From: Cellulophaga baltica
GTDB lineage: Bacteria; Bacteroidota; Bacteroidia; Flavobacteriales; Flavobacteriaceae
DNA length: 64,000 nucleotides
NCBI RefSeq assembly: GCF_900102165.1
Contig: NZ_FNBD01000010.1
Location: 1 to 64,000 of the forward strand
Reading direction: 5' to 3'
The notes beneath the pieces are model-generated. The model was not told the DNA's origin. It saw only the letters and a program-made list of their open reading frames with translations, and ran no database searches. Shown one piece after another: positions 42,304-50,837 of this stretch (position 1 is its first letter; every line of letters begins with the position of its first letter). A program made the translations under genes and the position numbers.

Positions 42304-42325
42304 AAGACTGCCGTATGGCAGTCTT
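42304..42325. terminator. GC-containing hairpin between apt and the exchanger gene
   Basis: A 9-bp perfect stem AAGACTGCC / GGCAGTCTT with loop GTAT. It lies downstream of a 20-codon hydrophobic ORF on the minus strand (42355-42417) and may end its transcript, or act in both directions. Confidence 0.6.
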
Positions 42326-42354
42326 TGATAATTATAGGCCTATATGATTTTTTC

Positions 42355-42417
42355 TTATGCGAGAGTCATGATCAGTGACAGCATCATTAATACTAATAGT
42401 TTAGCGAGAATAATCAT
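42355..42417 (-). CDS. Possible 20-residue membrane peptide
   Basis: An ATG-to-TAA frame encoding MIILAKLLVLMMLSLIMTLA, almost entirely hydrophobic, long enough for one membrane helix. It is followed by the hairpin at 42304-42325. The compact unit of start, hydrophobic peptide and hairpin resembles small membrane proteins or type I toxins, but such a short frame can also arise by chance. Confidence 0.35.
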   Translation of the reverse strand: MIILAKLLVLMMLSLIMTLA

Positions 42418-42877
42418 AGTTGAAAGTTTTAAAGGTTATTAATTGATTGTTTGATGAATATATATAATAGTAATACTATTAACCAAATGGTATGATCCGA
42501 TTTATTAAAAGTGCATATGGTTATGTTATCATTTTAATGAAATTTGTTTTAATGTGAAACCATGATCGCTGTATATGTGTTTTAAATACGTAGTTTAAAA
42601 GTTGTTTATTGTTTTAAATTAAAACTATTGTAGGGTATTTTTTAGCATTTTGTTGCGGACCAAGGGAGTTTTGGTGTTTTTTAAAGCTTTTTTTATGGTT
42701 TTCATTTTTTTTAAACTGAGCCATTATTAATTTGCGGAAGATTTTTAATCAAGCCATAAAACAATTTTTACGACTATTTCGGGGTATAATTATTTAAGTA
42801 AACTTCTGTTTTTCACGAGCAGTATTGAGTTAAAAATTAATATAGTTTAAAGAGGTATAAAAAATTTGTACTTCAGT
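42418..42877. other. AT-rich intergenic region upstream of the exchanger gene
   Basis: About 460 bases with no supported ORF on either strand and no clear RNA structure. It holds homopolymer T and A runs. The promoter for the exchanger gene lies at its right end. Confidence 0.6.
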
Positions 42878-42885
42878 TATATTTG
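42878..42885 (+). promoter_or_regulatory. Bacteroidota -7 box TATATTTG upstream of the exchanger gene
   Basis: It matches the Bacteroidota consensus TAnnTTTG. A TTG start at 42883 would fall inside this box, which favours ATG 42901 as the true start. No clear -33 TTTG was found at the usual spacing. Confidence 0.5.
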
Positions 42886-42900
42886 TCAAAAAACAACAGC

Positions 42901-43836
42901 ATGCAAAACATACTTTTTATTATTGCCGGTTTGGTCCTTTTAATTTTAGGAGGGAGTTGGCTTTTAAAATCTGCGGTGGCCTTATCATTGCGTTTGAATA
43001 TTCCTAAAATAGTAATAGGGATGACTGTGGTTTCGTTTGCCACTTCAGCTCCGGAACTTATTGTAAGTATAAAGGCGGCCTTAGATGGTTTTCCAGATTT
43101 AGCATTAGGAAATGTTGTAGGCTCTAATATTGCAAATTTAGGTCTAGTTCTAGGAGTAACTATAGTACTGGGCTCTATTGATGTTAAAAAGAGTTTTTAC
43201 ACGACAGATTGGCCTGTGATGATAATTGCTTCCTTGTTGTTTTTCGGCTTTATTTATTTTGACCATGAGATTCAACGCTACGAGGGTATTGCAATGGTTG
43301 TATTCTTAGTTGCTTTTTTAATCTATCTTTTGCGTTTTCAGAAACCAGCTGTGGAAGATGAGCAGCCTGAAGATGATATTTTATTACCAAATTATAAAAC
43401 AGCCTTATTCTTGATATTAGGTGGGGTAGCCTTATGGGGAGGATCGGAGCTTCTAATTTCGGGCGCCGTAGGTTTAGCGAAGTTCTATAATGTAAGTGAG
43501 CGTGTAATTGCTGTGACCGTGGTGTCTATAGGAACTAGTATTCCGGAATTAGCAGCGTCAATCATTGCCGTTATTAAAAAGGAGAAGGCTATTTCTTTAG
43601 GGAATTTAATAGGGTCTAATATTTTTAATTTACTAGCAGTATTAGGAATCACGTCTATTATAACGCCTATTAAAGCTAAAGACTTAGGACTTTTAGATAA
43701 TGATATTTTCTGGATGTTGGGAATATCTTTTTTACTATTGCCGCTAGTATTTTTTCCAAAACGAATGCGTTTGGGGAAATGGGAAGGAATTGTCTTGTTG
43801 TTATTTTACTTGGTATTTATTTACTTTACTATATAG
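42901..43836 (+). CDS. Calcium/sodium antiporter, CaCA family (YrbG-like)
   Basis: A 311-residue membrane protein with about ten helices. The two inverted alpha-repeats are plain: GMTVVSFATSAPELIVSIKA then GNVVGSNIANLGLVLG, and AVTVVSIGTSIPELAASI then GNLIGSNIFNLLAVLG. The G-S-N and T-S-x-P-E-L residues bind the cation. It exchanges calcium or other cations for sodium or protons across the inner membrane. It is a single-gene unit ended by a strong bidirectional terminator. Confidence 0.93.
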   Translation: MQNILFIIAGLVLLILGGSWLLKSAVALSLRLNIPKIVIGMTVVSFATSAPELIVSIKAALDGFPDLALGNVVGSNIANLGLVLGVTIVLGSIDVKKSFYTTDWPVMIIASLLFFGFIYFDHEIQRYEGIAMVVFLVAFLIYLLRFQKPAVEDEQPEDDILLPNYKTALFLILGGVALWGGSELLISGAVGLAKFYNVSERVIAVTVVSIGTSIPELAASIIAVIKKEKAISLGNLIGSNIFNLLAVLGITSIITPIKAKDLGLLDNDIFWMLGISFLLLPLVFFPKRMRLGKWEGIVLLLFYLVFIYFTI

Positions 43837-43883
43837 TATGCATCGCATTTACAACGATTACCACTAATAGTCTATAAGGAATA

Positions 43884-43918
43884 AAAAAAGAGCTGTTGGT
43901 TAACCAGCAGCTCTTTTT
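43884..43918. terminator. Strong bidirectional terminator
   Basis: A stem AAAGAGCTG / CAGCTCTTT with A-run before and T-run after, lying between the convergent exchanger and glutamine synthetase genes. Confidence 0.85.
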
Positions 43919-43947
43919 ATGTATAAAAATTTATAATTTAAGCTTAA

Positions 43948-44970
43948 TTATATCTTAGCTGTTTTAACAGTTTTGATAATTCTAGCTGCAATTTTGTATG
44001 GATCACCATTAGAAGCAGGACGTCTATCTTCAAGCCATCCTTTATATCCTTTTTGAACAGCAATTAATGGAATACGGATTGAAGCACCTCTATCAGAAAC
44101 ACCCCAAGAGAAATCAGTAATAGCAGCAGTTTCGTGTAAACCAGTTAAACGTTGATCGTTAAACTCACCATAAACATCAATATGTTCTTTAACAAATGGT
44201 CTGAAAGCTTCACAAATTGCAGCATAAACTTCTTTGCTTCCACTAGTTCTTAATGCAGTGTTAGAGAAGTTAGCATGCATACCTGAACCATTCCAATCCA
44301 TATCTTTTCCTAATGGTTTTGGGTGATATTCAATGTAGTAACCATATTTTTCAGTTAATCTGTCTAGAAGGTATCTTGCAATCCAGATTTCATCACCAGC
44401 TTTTTTAGCCCCTTTTGCAAATAATTGGAATTCCCATTGTCCAGAAGCAACCTCTTGGTTAATTCCTTCAAAGTTTAAACCAGCTGCTATACATAAATCA
44501 GCATGTTCTTCAACTAAATCTCTACCATGAGTATTTTTACCACCAACAGAACAGTAGTACATACCTTGTGGTGCAGGATATCCGCCAATTGGGAAACCTA
44601 AAGGTAATTGTGTTTTAGTATCCATGATGAAATATTCTTGCTCAAAACCAAACCAGAAATCTTCATCTTCATCATCAATTGTAGATCTACCATTAGAAAC
44701 GTGAGGAGTTCCATCAGGATTCATAACCTCAGTCATTACTAAATATCCATTGATTCTATCTGGATCAGGATATATAGCTACAGGTACTAACAAACAATCA
44801 GAAGATCCGCCTTCAGCTTGTCTAGTAGATGATCCGTCGAAAGACCAGTTACCTAATTCTTCTAAAGTTCCTTTGAAATCTTCATGCTCTTCAACTTTTG
44901 TTTTGCTTCGCATGTTTTGTGTTGGAAAGTATCCATCTAACCAGATGTATTCTAATTTAATTTTGGCCAT
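43948..44970 (-). CDS. Glutamine synthetase type II (beta-Grasp)
   Basis: A 340-residue enzyme, short as in the eukaryote-like GSII class. It makes glutamine from glutamate, ammonia and ATP. Visible motifs are EYIWLDGYFPTQNMRSKT at the N-terminus, WSFDGSSTRQAEG with the substrate loop, WNGSGMHANFSNTA (the NGSGxHxN ATP and glutamate site) and the C-terminal RRPASNGDPY. It is transcribed away from a GSIII gene with 209 bases between, so the two enzymes may share regulation by nitrogen status. Confidence 0.93.
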   Translation of the reverse strand: MAKIKLEYIWLDGYFPTQNMRSKTKVEEHEDFKGTLEELGNWSFDGSSTRQAEGGSSDCLLVPVAIYPDPDRINGYLVMTEVMNPDGTPHVSNGRSTIDDEDEDFWFGFEQEYFIMDTKTQLPLGFPIGGYPAPQGMYYCSVGGKNTHGRDLVEEHADLCIAAGLNFEGINQEVASGQWEFQLFAKGAKKAGDEIWIARYLLDRLTEKYGYYIEYHPKPLGKDMDWNGSGMHANFSNTALRTSGSKEVYAAICEAFRPFVKEHIDVYGEFNDQRLTGLHETAAITDFSWGVSDRGASIRIPLIAVQKGYKGWLEDRRPASNGDPYKIAARIIKTVKTAKI

Positions 44971-45034
44971 AATATTAACTAATTATAATTCTTTTAGATT
45001 AACACAAAAGTAAATTTTTTTAGCTTTACTTGAA

Positions 45035-45136
45035 ATATTTTAGGGGGTAAATATGAGATTTATAACATTATTTCGCCTAGACTATATATTTTTTAGGGTT
45101 AATTATAAAAAACATATTTTTTCGGGTGGTAAATTA
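45035..45136. promoter_or_regulatory. Three similar boxes between the two glutamine synthetase genes
   Basis: The pattern ATATTTTnnGGGnnnAAnTA occurs at 45035-45054, 45086-45105 and 45114-45136. All lie in the 209-base divergent promoter region of GSII and GSIII. They may be sites for a nitrogen regulator. The AT-rich background makes chance similarity possible. Confidence 0.35.
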
Positions 45137-45145
45137 TTAAATCGC

Positions 45146-45153
45146 TAATTTTG
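45146..45153 (+). promoter_or_regulatory. Bacteroidota -7 box TAATTTTG for glnN
   Basis: An exact match to TAnnTTTG, 26 bases before the glnN start. The -33 element is not obvious. Confidence 0.5.
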
Positions 45154-45179
45154 CTTTCCTTGTTTTTAAAGTATTCAAT

Positions 45180-47366
45180 ATGTCTAAAATTAGAATAGAA
45201 GCAATCACTCGTAGTCAAAATAGACCACGTATTACTATAGAAGAAAATGGCAGGCGTTCTGAGATATTCGGAATTAATGTTTTTAATGAAGAACGTATGT
45301 TGCAATACTTAACAAAAGATGCTTTAGAAAGCGTTCGTAGTGCAATTTTTTCTGGTTCTAAAATAGATCGTAAAATAGCTGATCAGGTAGCAGAATCTAT
45401 GAAAGCTTGGGCAATTACAATGGGTGCAACTCATTATACGCACTGGTTTCAACCCTTGACTGGTGCTACAGCTGAAAAGCACGATGCTTTTTTCGATTTA
45501 TTACCCGATGGCCGTGCATTAGAGAAATTTGGTGGTGGTCAATTGGTGCAGCAAGAACCTGATGCTTCTAGCTTTCCTAGTGGTGGAATTCGAAATACAT
45601 TTGAGGCAAGAGGATATACGGCATGGGACCCTACATCTTCAGCATTTATCTACGGAACAACGCTTTGTATTCCAACAATTTTTGTGTCGTACACAGGTGA
45701 GGCTTTAGATAATAAAGCACCTTTACTAAGAGCACTGAGTGCTGTAGATGAAGCTGCAACGGCAGTAGCTAAATATTTTGATAAAACAGTTTCTAAAGTA
45801 AATGCCACATTAGGTTGGGAGCAAGAATATTTTTTATTAGATAAGGCACTTGCAGTTTCTAGGCCTGATATTGTTATGACAGGCAGAACTTTAATAGGAA
45901 ATCAGGCCGCAAAAGGCCAACAATTAGATGATCACTATTTTGGAGTAATTCCGGATCGTGTATTGAGTTTCATGAGCGACTTGGAAAAGGAATGCACCAA
46001 ACTAGGAATTCCGGTAAAAACAAGGCATAATGAGGTGGCGCCTAATCAGTTTGAATTGGCACCTGTTTTCGAGGAAGCCAATCTGGCCGTAGACCACAAC
46101 TTACTCCTTATGGATGTAATGGATAAGATTGCTGATAAGCATAATTTTAAAGTGCTATTTCATGAAAAGCCATTTGCAGGTATCAATGGGTCCGGGAAAC
46201 ATAATAACTGGTCGCTAGCTACAGATACCGGTGTAAACCTATTAAGTCCTGGGTCTACTCCAATGAAGAACCTTCAGTTTTTAACCTTTTTTATCAATAC
46301 GATAAAAGCTGTAGATACTTATGAAGAGTTGTTGCGTGCATCAATTGCATCGGCGAGTAACGATCATCGTTTGGGGGCAAATGAAGCGCCCCCTGCTATA
46401 TTTTCTATTTTTGTAGGAACACAACTGGGGAATGTTTTAGATGAATTAGAAGGGGTTTCTCAAGGAAAATTGTCTCCTGAAGAAAAAACGGAACTCAAAC
46501 TAAATGTTGTTGGTAAAATTCCGGAAATATTATTAGATAATACGGATAGAAATAGAACTTCTCCTTTTGCATTTACAGGAAATAAATTTGAAATGCGTGG
46601 CGTTGGCTCAAAGAGTAATTGTGCTAAACCAATGACAGTTTTAAATACTATAGTTGCTAAACAACTTATAGATTTTAAGAAAGAGGTAGATGCCTTAATT
46701 GATAAGAAGAGTCTTAAGAAAGATGAGGCTGTTTTTAATATTTTAAGAGAATATATCAAAACATCTAAACGTATTCGTTTTGACGGTGATGGGTATAGTA
46801 GAGAGTGGGAGAAAGAAGCAGAACGCAGAAAATTAAGTAATAATAAAACAACACCGGCAGCACTTCAAGTTCTAACATCTAAAGCAAGTTTAGATTTGTT
46901 TAGAACAATGAAGGTGATGAGTGAGGTAGAGGTAGCTGCTCGTAAAGAGGTGGAATTGGAAACCTACATTTTTCAAATTCAAATAGAAGGGAGAATGTAT
47001 AATGAGCTCGTCTATAGCTATATTATTCCAGCGGCTATAGCCTATCAAAATGATTTGATCAAGAATGTTATGGGGCTAAAAGATATTTATGGAGCTGCAC
47101 ATAAAAAACTTACAGATGGTCAATTATCGATCATTGAGCAAATCGCGGAGCATATTGTGGAAGTAAAAAAACAGTCAGATCTTATGACGGATGCACGAAG
47201 AAGTGCGAACCGTTTGAAAGATGTTAATAAGAAAGCTTTTGCTTATTGTGATTCCGTAAAACCTTATTTTGATAAAATTCGTTTGCACTGTGATAAGCTA
47301 GAAAGTATTATGGATAATAATCTTTGGCCATTAACAAAATACAGAGAACTATTGTTTCAAAAATAA
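45180..47366 (+). CDS. glnN: Glutamine synthetase type III
   Basis: A 728-residue enzyme of the GSIII class, typical of Bacteroidota and some cyanobacteria. Catalytic-core motifs are NATLGWEQEYFLLDKALA, TRHNEVAPNQFELAPVFEEA and INGSGKHNNWSLATDTG, with RTSPFAFTGNKFEMRGVGS further on. The long N-terminal and C-terminal extensions are normal for GSIII. It assimilates ammonia into glutamine. It is divergent from GSII and followed by a terminator. Confidence 0.94.
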   Translation: MSKIRIEAITRSQNRPRITIEENGRRSEIFGINVFNEERMLQYLTKDALESVRSAIFSGSKIDRKIADQVAESMKAWAITMGATHYTHWFQPLTGATAEKHDAFFDLLPDGRALEKFGGGQLVQQEPDASSFPSGGIRNTFEARGYTAWDPTSSAFIYGTTLCIPTIFVSYTGEALDNKAPLLRALSAVDEAATAVAKYFDKTVSKVNATLGWEQEYFLLDKALAVSRPDIVMTGRTLIGNQAAKGQQLDDHYFGVIPDRVLSFMSDLEKECTKLGIPVKTRHNEVAPNQFELAPVFEEANLAVDHNLLLMDVMDKIADKHNFKVLFHEKPFAGINGSGKHNNWSLATDTGVNLLSPGSTPMKNLQFLTFFINTIKAVDTYEELLRASIASASNDHRLGANEAPPAIFSIFVGTQLGNVLDELEGVSQGKLSPEEKTELKLNVVGKIPEILLDNTDRNRTSPFAFTGNKFEMRGVGSKSNCAKPMTVLNTIVAKQLIDFKKEVDALIDKKSLKKDEAVFNILREYIKTSKRIRFDGDGYSREWEKEAERRKLSNNKTTPAALQVLTSKASLDLFRTMKVMSEVEVAARKEVELETYIFQIQIEGRMYNELVYSYIIPAAIAYQNDLIKNVMGLKDIYGAAHKKLTDGQLSIIEQIAEHIVEVKKQSDLMTDARRSANRLKDVNKKAFAYCDSVKPYFDKIRLHCDKLESIMDNNLWPLTKYRELLFQK

Positions 47367-47386
47367 TATCACATTTTTTTTAACTA

Positions 47387-47417
47387 AAAGCACTCAAATA
47401 GGGGTGCTTTTTTTTTT
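47387..47417 (+). terminator. Rho-independent terminator after glnN
   Basis: AAAAGCAC pairs with GTGCTTTT around a short loop and is followed by a run of about 11 T bases. It ends glnN just before the purM promoter. Confidence 0.8.
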
Positions 47418-47425
47418 GATTCCAC

Positions 47426-47433
47426 TATTTTTG
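47426..47433 (+). promoter_or_regulatory. Bacteroidota -7 box TATTTTTG for purM
   Basis: It matches TAnnTTTG 16 bases before the purM start and lies after the glnN terminator. Confidence 0.5.
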
Positions 47434-47449
47434 TCGAAAATCAACATTC

Positions 47450-48628
47450 ATGAGTTCATCAAACAGCGAAAGATATAATCAAAGAGGTGTTTCCGCATCT
47501 AAAGAAGACGTGCATAATGCTATAAAAAATATAGATAAAGGATTGTTTCCAAAAGCATTCTGTAAAATTGTACCTGATTATTTAACGAATGATGAAGCGT
47601 ATTGTTTGGTGATGCATGCGGATGGAGCGGGAACAAAATCGTCTTTGGCTTACATGTACTGGAAAGAAACTGGAGATTTATCGGTTTGGAAAGGTATTGC
47701 TCAAGATGCCTTGATTATGAATATTGATGACCTTATTTGTGTTGGTGCTACAGATAATATCATGTTGTCTTCTACTATAGGGCGAAACAAAAATAAAATT
47801 CCTGGTGAAGTGTTATCAGCAATTATTAATGGAACAGAAGAGTTAATTTCAGACTTAAAAAATCACGGTGTTATAATTCATTCTACTGGAGGTGAAACGG
47901 CAGATGTAGGCGATTTAGTGCGTACCATTATTGTTGATTCAACCGTTACTGCACGCCTTAAAAGAGCGGATGTAATTGACAATGCAAATATAAAAGCGGG
48001 AGATGTTATTGTAGGTTTAGAGTCCTTCGGACAGGCAAACTATGAGAAAGAATATAATGGCGGAATGGGAAGTAATGGATTGACTTCTGCACGCCATGAT
48101 GTATTTTCAAAATATTTAGCAGATAAATATCCTGAGAGTTTTGATGCTGAGGTACCAGAAGATTTGGTGTATTCAGGGAAAGTTAAATTAACAGATTCTG
48201 TTAAAGATGCTCCTTTAGATGCAGGTAAATTGGTATTGTCTCCTACAAGAACGTACGCGCCAATAGTAAAAAAGGTTTTAGAGAAATATTCACGTGAGGA
48301 CATTCATGGTATGGTACACTGTAGTGGTGGGGCGCAGACCAAAATTCTTCATTTTATAGATAACCTACATATTATAAAAGATAACCTTTTTGAAGTTCCT
48401 CCGTTGTTTAAATTAATACAAGAACAGTCTAAGACAGATTGGAAAGAAATGTATCAAGTATTCAATTGCGGACACCGCTTAGAATTTTATGTAAATGAAG
48501 CAGTGGCGCTAGATCTAATCCAGATAGCCGATTCTTTTGGTGTGCGTGGTAGAATTGTAGGTAGGGTAGAAGAAAGCCCAACAAAGAAATTGACAATAAA
48601 AAGTCAAAACGGAACTTTTGAGTACTAG
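47450..48628 (+). CDS. purM: Phosphoribosylformylglycinamidine cyclo-ligase
   Basis: A 392-residue enzyme of the longer Bacteroidota type. It closes the imidazole ring of AIR in purine synthesis using ATP. Recognised parts include GVSASKEDVHNAIKNID, LVMHADGAGTKSSLAYMYW (the conserved DGxGTK), MNIDDLICVGA and HSTGGETADVGDLVRTII, with YDVFS-like GLTSARHDVF and HCSGGAQTKILHF later. It has its own promoter. Ordinary housekeeping gene. Confidence 0.93.
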   Translation: MSSSNSERYNQRGVSASKEDVHNAIKNIDKGLFPKAFCKIVPDYLTNDEAYCLVMHADGAGTKSSLAYMYWKETGDLSVWKGIAQDALIMNIDDLICVGATDNIMLSSTIGRNKNKIPGEVLSAIINGTEELISDLKNHGVIIHSTGGETADVGDLVRTIIVDSTVTARLKRADVIDNANIKAGDVIVGLESFGQANYEKEYNGGMGSNGLTSARHDVFSKYLADKYPESFDAEVPEDLVYSGKVKLTDSVKDAPLDAGKLVLSPTRTYAPIVKKVLEKYSREDIHGMVHCSGGAQTKILHFIDNLHIIKDNLFEVPPLFKLIQEQSKTDWKEMYQVFNCGHRLEFYVNEAVALDLIQIADSFGVRGRIVGRVEESPTKKLTIKSQNGTFEY

Positions 48629-48679
48629 TATATACGATAAGAGGTAGTTTTTCGTTGTGTCATTAAACGGAATAGTATT

Positions 48680-49156
48680 ATGGAAAGAAAGGCATTTTTA
48701 AAAACACTTGGCGCAGGAGCAGCTTTTGCTTTAACATTCTCTTGTTTACACGGTTGTTCTTCTGATAGTGAAAGTGGTGAGACAGCTCCAGAAGAAGAGG
48801 GGGAGGTGCCAACTGGTGTTGATATTACGGTGGATTTAAATGCTAGTACTTCGTCTAATCTTCAAAATAATGGAGGTTTTATTTTTGTAAAATCGAAAGA
48901 TAAATTTACAGAGACCGATATTATTATTGTTAGAAATTTGCAAGGAGAGTTGGTTGCAGCTAGTAAGTATTGTAGTCATGAGAATAACCCTAACATATTA
49001 TTTGTAAATGAAAATGATGGTATCTATGAGTGTAATGTTCATGGGTCTAGATTTGCGCAAGATGGGACTCCATTAAACTCCATAACAAGCAACCCTCTTA
49101 AAGTTTTTAAAACAGAAGTTTTAGCCAATGATATCTTACGTATTTTTGAGGCGTAA
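48680..49156 (+). CDS. Secreted Rieske [2Fe-2S] protein
   Basis: A 158-residue protein. The N-terminus (MERKAFLKTLGAGAAFALTF) is a signal with the FLKTLGAGAA pattern, followed by Cys-rich FSCLHGCSSD that may be a lipobox. The Rieske cluster ligands are KYCSHENN (C-x-H) and YECNVHGSRFAQDG (C-x-x-H) near residues 98 and 119. It is an electron carrier in the envelope. It starts a tight operon with thioredoxin-like, ApbE, DUF4266 and DUF3570 genes, so it is probably part of an envelope redox pathway whose donor and acceptor are unknown. Confidence 0.88.
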   Translation: MERKAFLKTLGAGAAFALTFSCLHGCSSDSESGETAPEEEGEVPTGVDITVDLNASTSSNLQNNGGFIFVKSKDKFTETDIIIVRNLQGELVAASKYCSHENNPNILFVNENDGIYECNVHGSRFAQDGTPLNSITSNPLKVFKTEVLANDILRIFEA

Positions 49157-49168
49157 ACTTCTGAAATT

Positions 49169-49603
49169 ATGAGAAAGCTATTTTTTCTACTTTTATTTTT
49201 TTGTGCACTAGTTGTAAATGCACAAAACTGGCAAAAATCTTTTGCCGATGCACAAGCGCTTTCGAAGAGAAATAATCAACCTATTGTATTGGTTTTTGCT
49301 GGTTCAGATTGGTGTGCTCCATGTATAAAGTTAGATCGAGATATCTGGCAATCTGAGGAGTTTAAAAAATATGCAGAAACGCATTATGTGTTATATAAGG
49401 CAGATTTTCCACGCCGAAAATCCAATAAACTTCCTCTAGAGATAGAAAATCAGCATAAAATATTAGCGGATAAATACAATACTAAAGGATATTTTCCGCT
49501 TGTAGTGGTTTTAAATGAAAAAGGTGAAATTTTAGGGGAAACTGGATACAAGAAAGTGACACCAAATGAGTATATTTCAGTCATAAATGAATTTTTAGAT
49601 TGA
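49169..49603 (+). CDS. Secreted thioredoxin-fold protein
   Basis: A 144-residue protein with a signal peptide (FLLLFFCALVVNAQ). The active site is GSDWCAPCIKLDRDIW near residues 48-56, a CxxC redox motif in the thioredoxin_7 type. It should reduce or form disulfides in the periplasm, or help assemble the neighbouring redox proteins. Its stop overlaps the TTG start of apbE, so the two are translationally coupled. Confidence 0.88.
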   Translation: MRKLFFLLLFFCALVVNAQNWQKSFADAQALSKRNNQPIVLVFAGSDWCAPCIKLDRDIWQSEEFKKYAETHYVLYKADFPRRKSNKLPLEIENQHKILADKYNTKGYFPLVVVLNEKGEILGETGYKKVTPNEYISVINEFLD

Positions 49604-50592
49604 AAAATGCCCCCCTTTATTTACTGTTATTCTTTTCGATACTGGTAAATAGTCAAGAGAAAAAATATGTAACCATATCCGAAACCATGAAACTTATGGG
49701 TTCTCGGTTTGATATCACTATTGTTGCAGAAGCAGAGAGTACCGCTAAGAAAAATATTGCGGATGCTGTTGCGGAAATCAGTAGAATAGAAAAGATGATA
49801 TCTTCTTGGGATGAAACCTCGGAAACCTCAGAAATAAATAGAAATGCAGGAATTAAGCCTGTAAAAGTTAGTGCAGAATTATTCGGATTAATAGAACGAT
49901 CTATTAAGATTTCGGAGATTACAGATGGTGCTTTTGATATTTCTTATGCTTCAATGGATAAGGTATGGAAATTTGATGGGAGCATGAGGCATCCTCCTAC
50001 TTCAGAACAAATAACAGCATCAATTGCTAAAGTGGGGTATCAAAAAATTCAATTGGATAAAGAGCAGCTAACCGTTTTTTTGCCTGATGAAGGAATGAAA
50101 ATTGGTTTTGGAGCACTTGGTAAAGGCTATGCTGCGGATAAGGCAAAAGAATTGATGTTGTCAAAAAAAGTGTTTGCAGGAGTGATTAACGCATCTGGCG
50201 ATTTAACCACTTGGGGTAGGCAGGCCACTGGAGAGAAATGGATTGTGGGTATAAGTAATCCATTAGATAGAGAGAAAGTGTTTTCTTGGTTGCCCTTAGA
50301 TGAATCTTCAATCGCTACTTCAGGAAATTATGAAAAATATTTAGTTTTTGAAGGAGAAAAACATTCTCATATTATAGATCCTAGAACTGGATATCCTTCC
50401 AAAGGAATTAGCAGTGTTTCTGTTTTCTCTAAAAGTGCAGAGTTATGTGATGCTTTGGCAACCGCAGTATTTATTATGGGTATTGATACGGGGATTTCTT
50501 TAATAAATCAATTAAAAGAAACTGAGGTTATTGTAGTAGATTCTCAAAATAAAATTTTTAAAAGTAATGGTATTACGTTTGATAACCCGTAA
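49600..50592 (+). CDS. apbE: FAD:protein FMN transferase
   Basis: A 330-residue ApbE starting at TTG 49600, which overlaps the upstream TGA; no in-frame ATG lies near. A signal peptide (YLLLFFSILVNSQ) targets it to the envelope. Family motifs are MGSRFDITIVAEAES, GFGALGKGYAADKAKE near residue 168 and HIIDPRTGYPSKGISS near residue 260, with Asp and Thr for magnesium and FAD. ApbE links FMN to Thr or Ser of target proteins by a phosphoester. No obvious ApbE target motif (DGxTGAT-like) was seen in its neighbours. Confidence 0.93.
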   Translation: MKNAPLYLLLFFSILVNSQEKKYVTISETMKLMGSRFDITIVAEAESTAKKNIADAVAEISRIEKMISSWDETSETSEINRNAGIKPVKVSAELFGLIERSIKISEITDGAFDISYASMDKVWKFDGSMRHPPTSEQITASIAKVGYQKIQLDKEQLTVFLPDEGMKIGFGALGKGYAADKAKELMLSKKVFAGVINASGDLTTWGRQATGEKWIVGISNPLDREKVFSWLPLDESSIATSGNYEKYLVFEGEKHSHIIDPRTGYPSKGISSVSVFSKSAELCDALATAVFIMGIDTGISLINQLKETEVIVVDSQNKIFKSNGITFDNP

Positions 50593-50602
50593 ATTTAAGT
50601 CT

Positions 50603-50812
50603 ATGAGAAAAGTCCTAGTGTTATTTTTGATGGCAACTTCTTTTATGTCTTGTGTGGCAGTTAAAGAGTATGATAAGGTTTATTTAAATGATGAAGAGAT
50701 GGTTTTATCAGCAAAAAATATGGACCAGTTTGAAACTAATTTTCAAATTTATCGTGAAGCTTCTGCAGGAGCAAATGGCGGTAAATCTGGAGGCGGTTGC
50801 GGTTGTAATTAA
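50603..50812 (+). CDS. DUF4266 small lipoprotein with Gly/Cys-rich tail
   Basis: A 69-residue protein starting at ATG 50603 (MRKVLVLFLMATSFMSC). Cys17 is the lipobox Cys. The body (VKEYDKVYLNDEEMVLSAKN) matches the DUF4266 type, and the end is KSGGGCGCN. The C-x-C at the end could bind metal. DUF4266 is regularly linked to DUF3570 and ApbE genes. The function is unknown. Confidence 0.8.
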   Translation: MRKVLVLFLMATSFMSCVAVKEYDKVYLNDEEMVLSAKNMDQFETNFQIYREASAGANGGKSGGGCGCN

Positions 50813-50837
50813 AAGAAAATTTTAAGTAAAACAAAGA

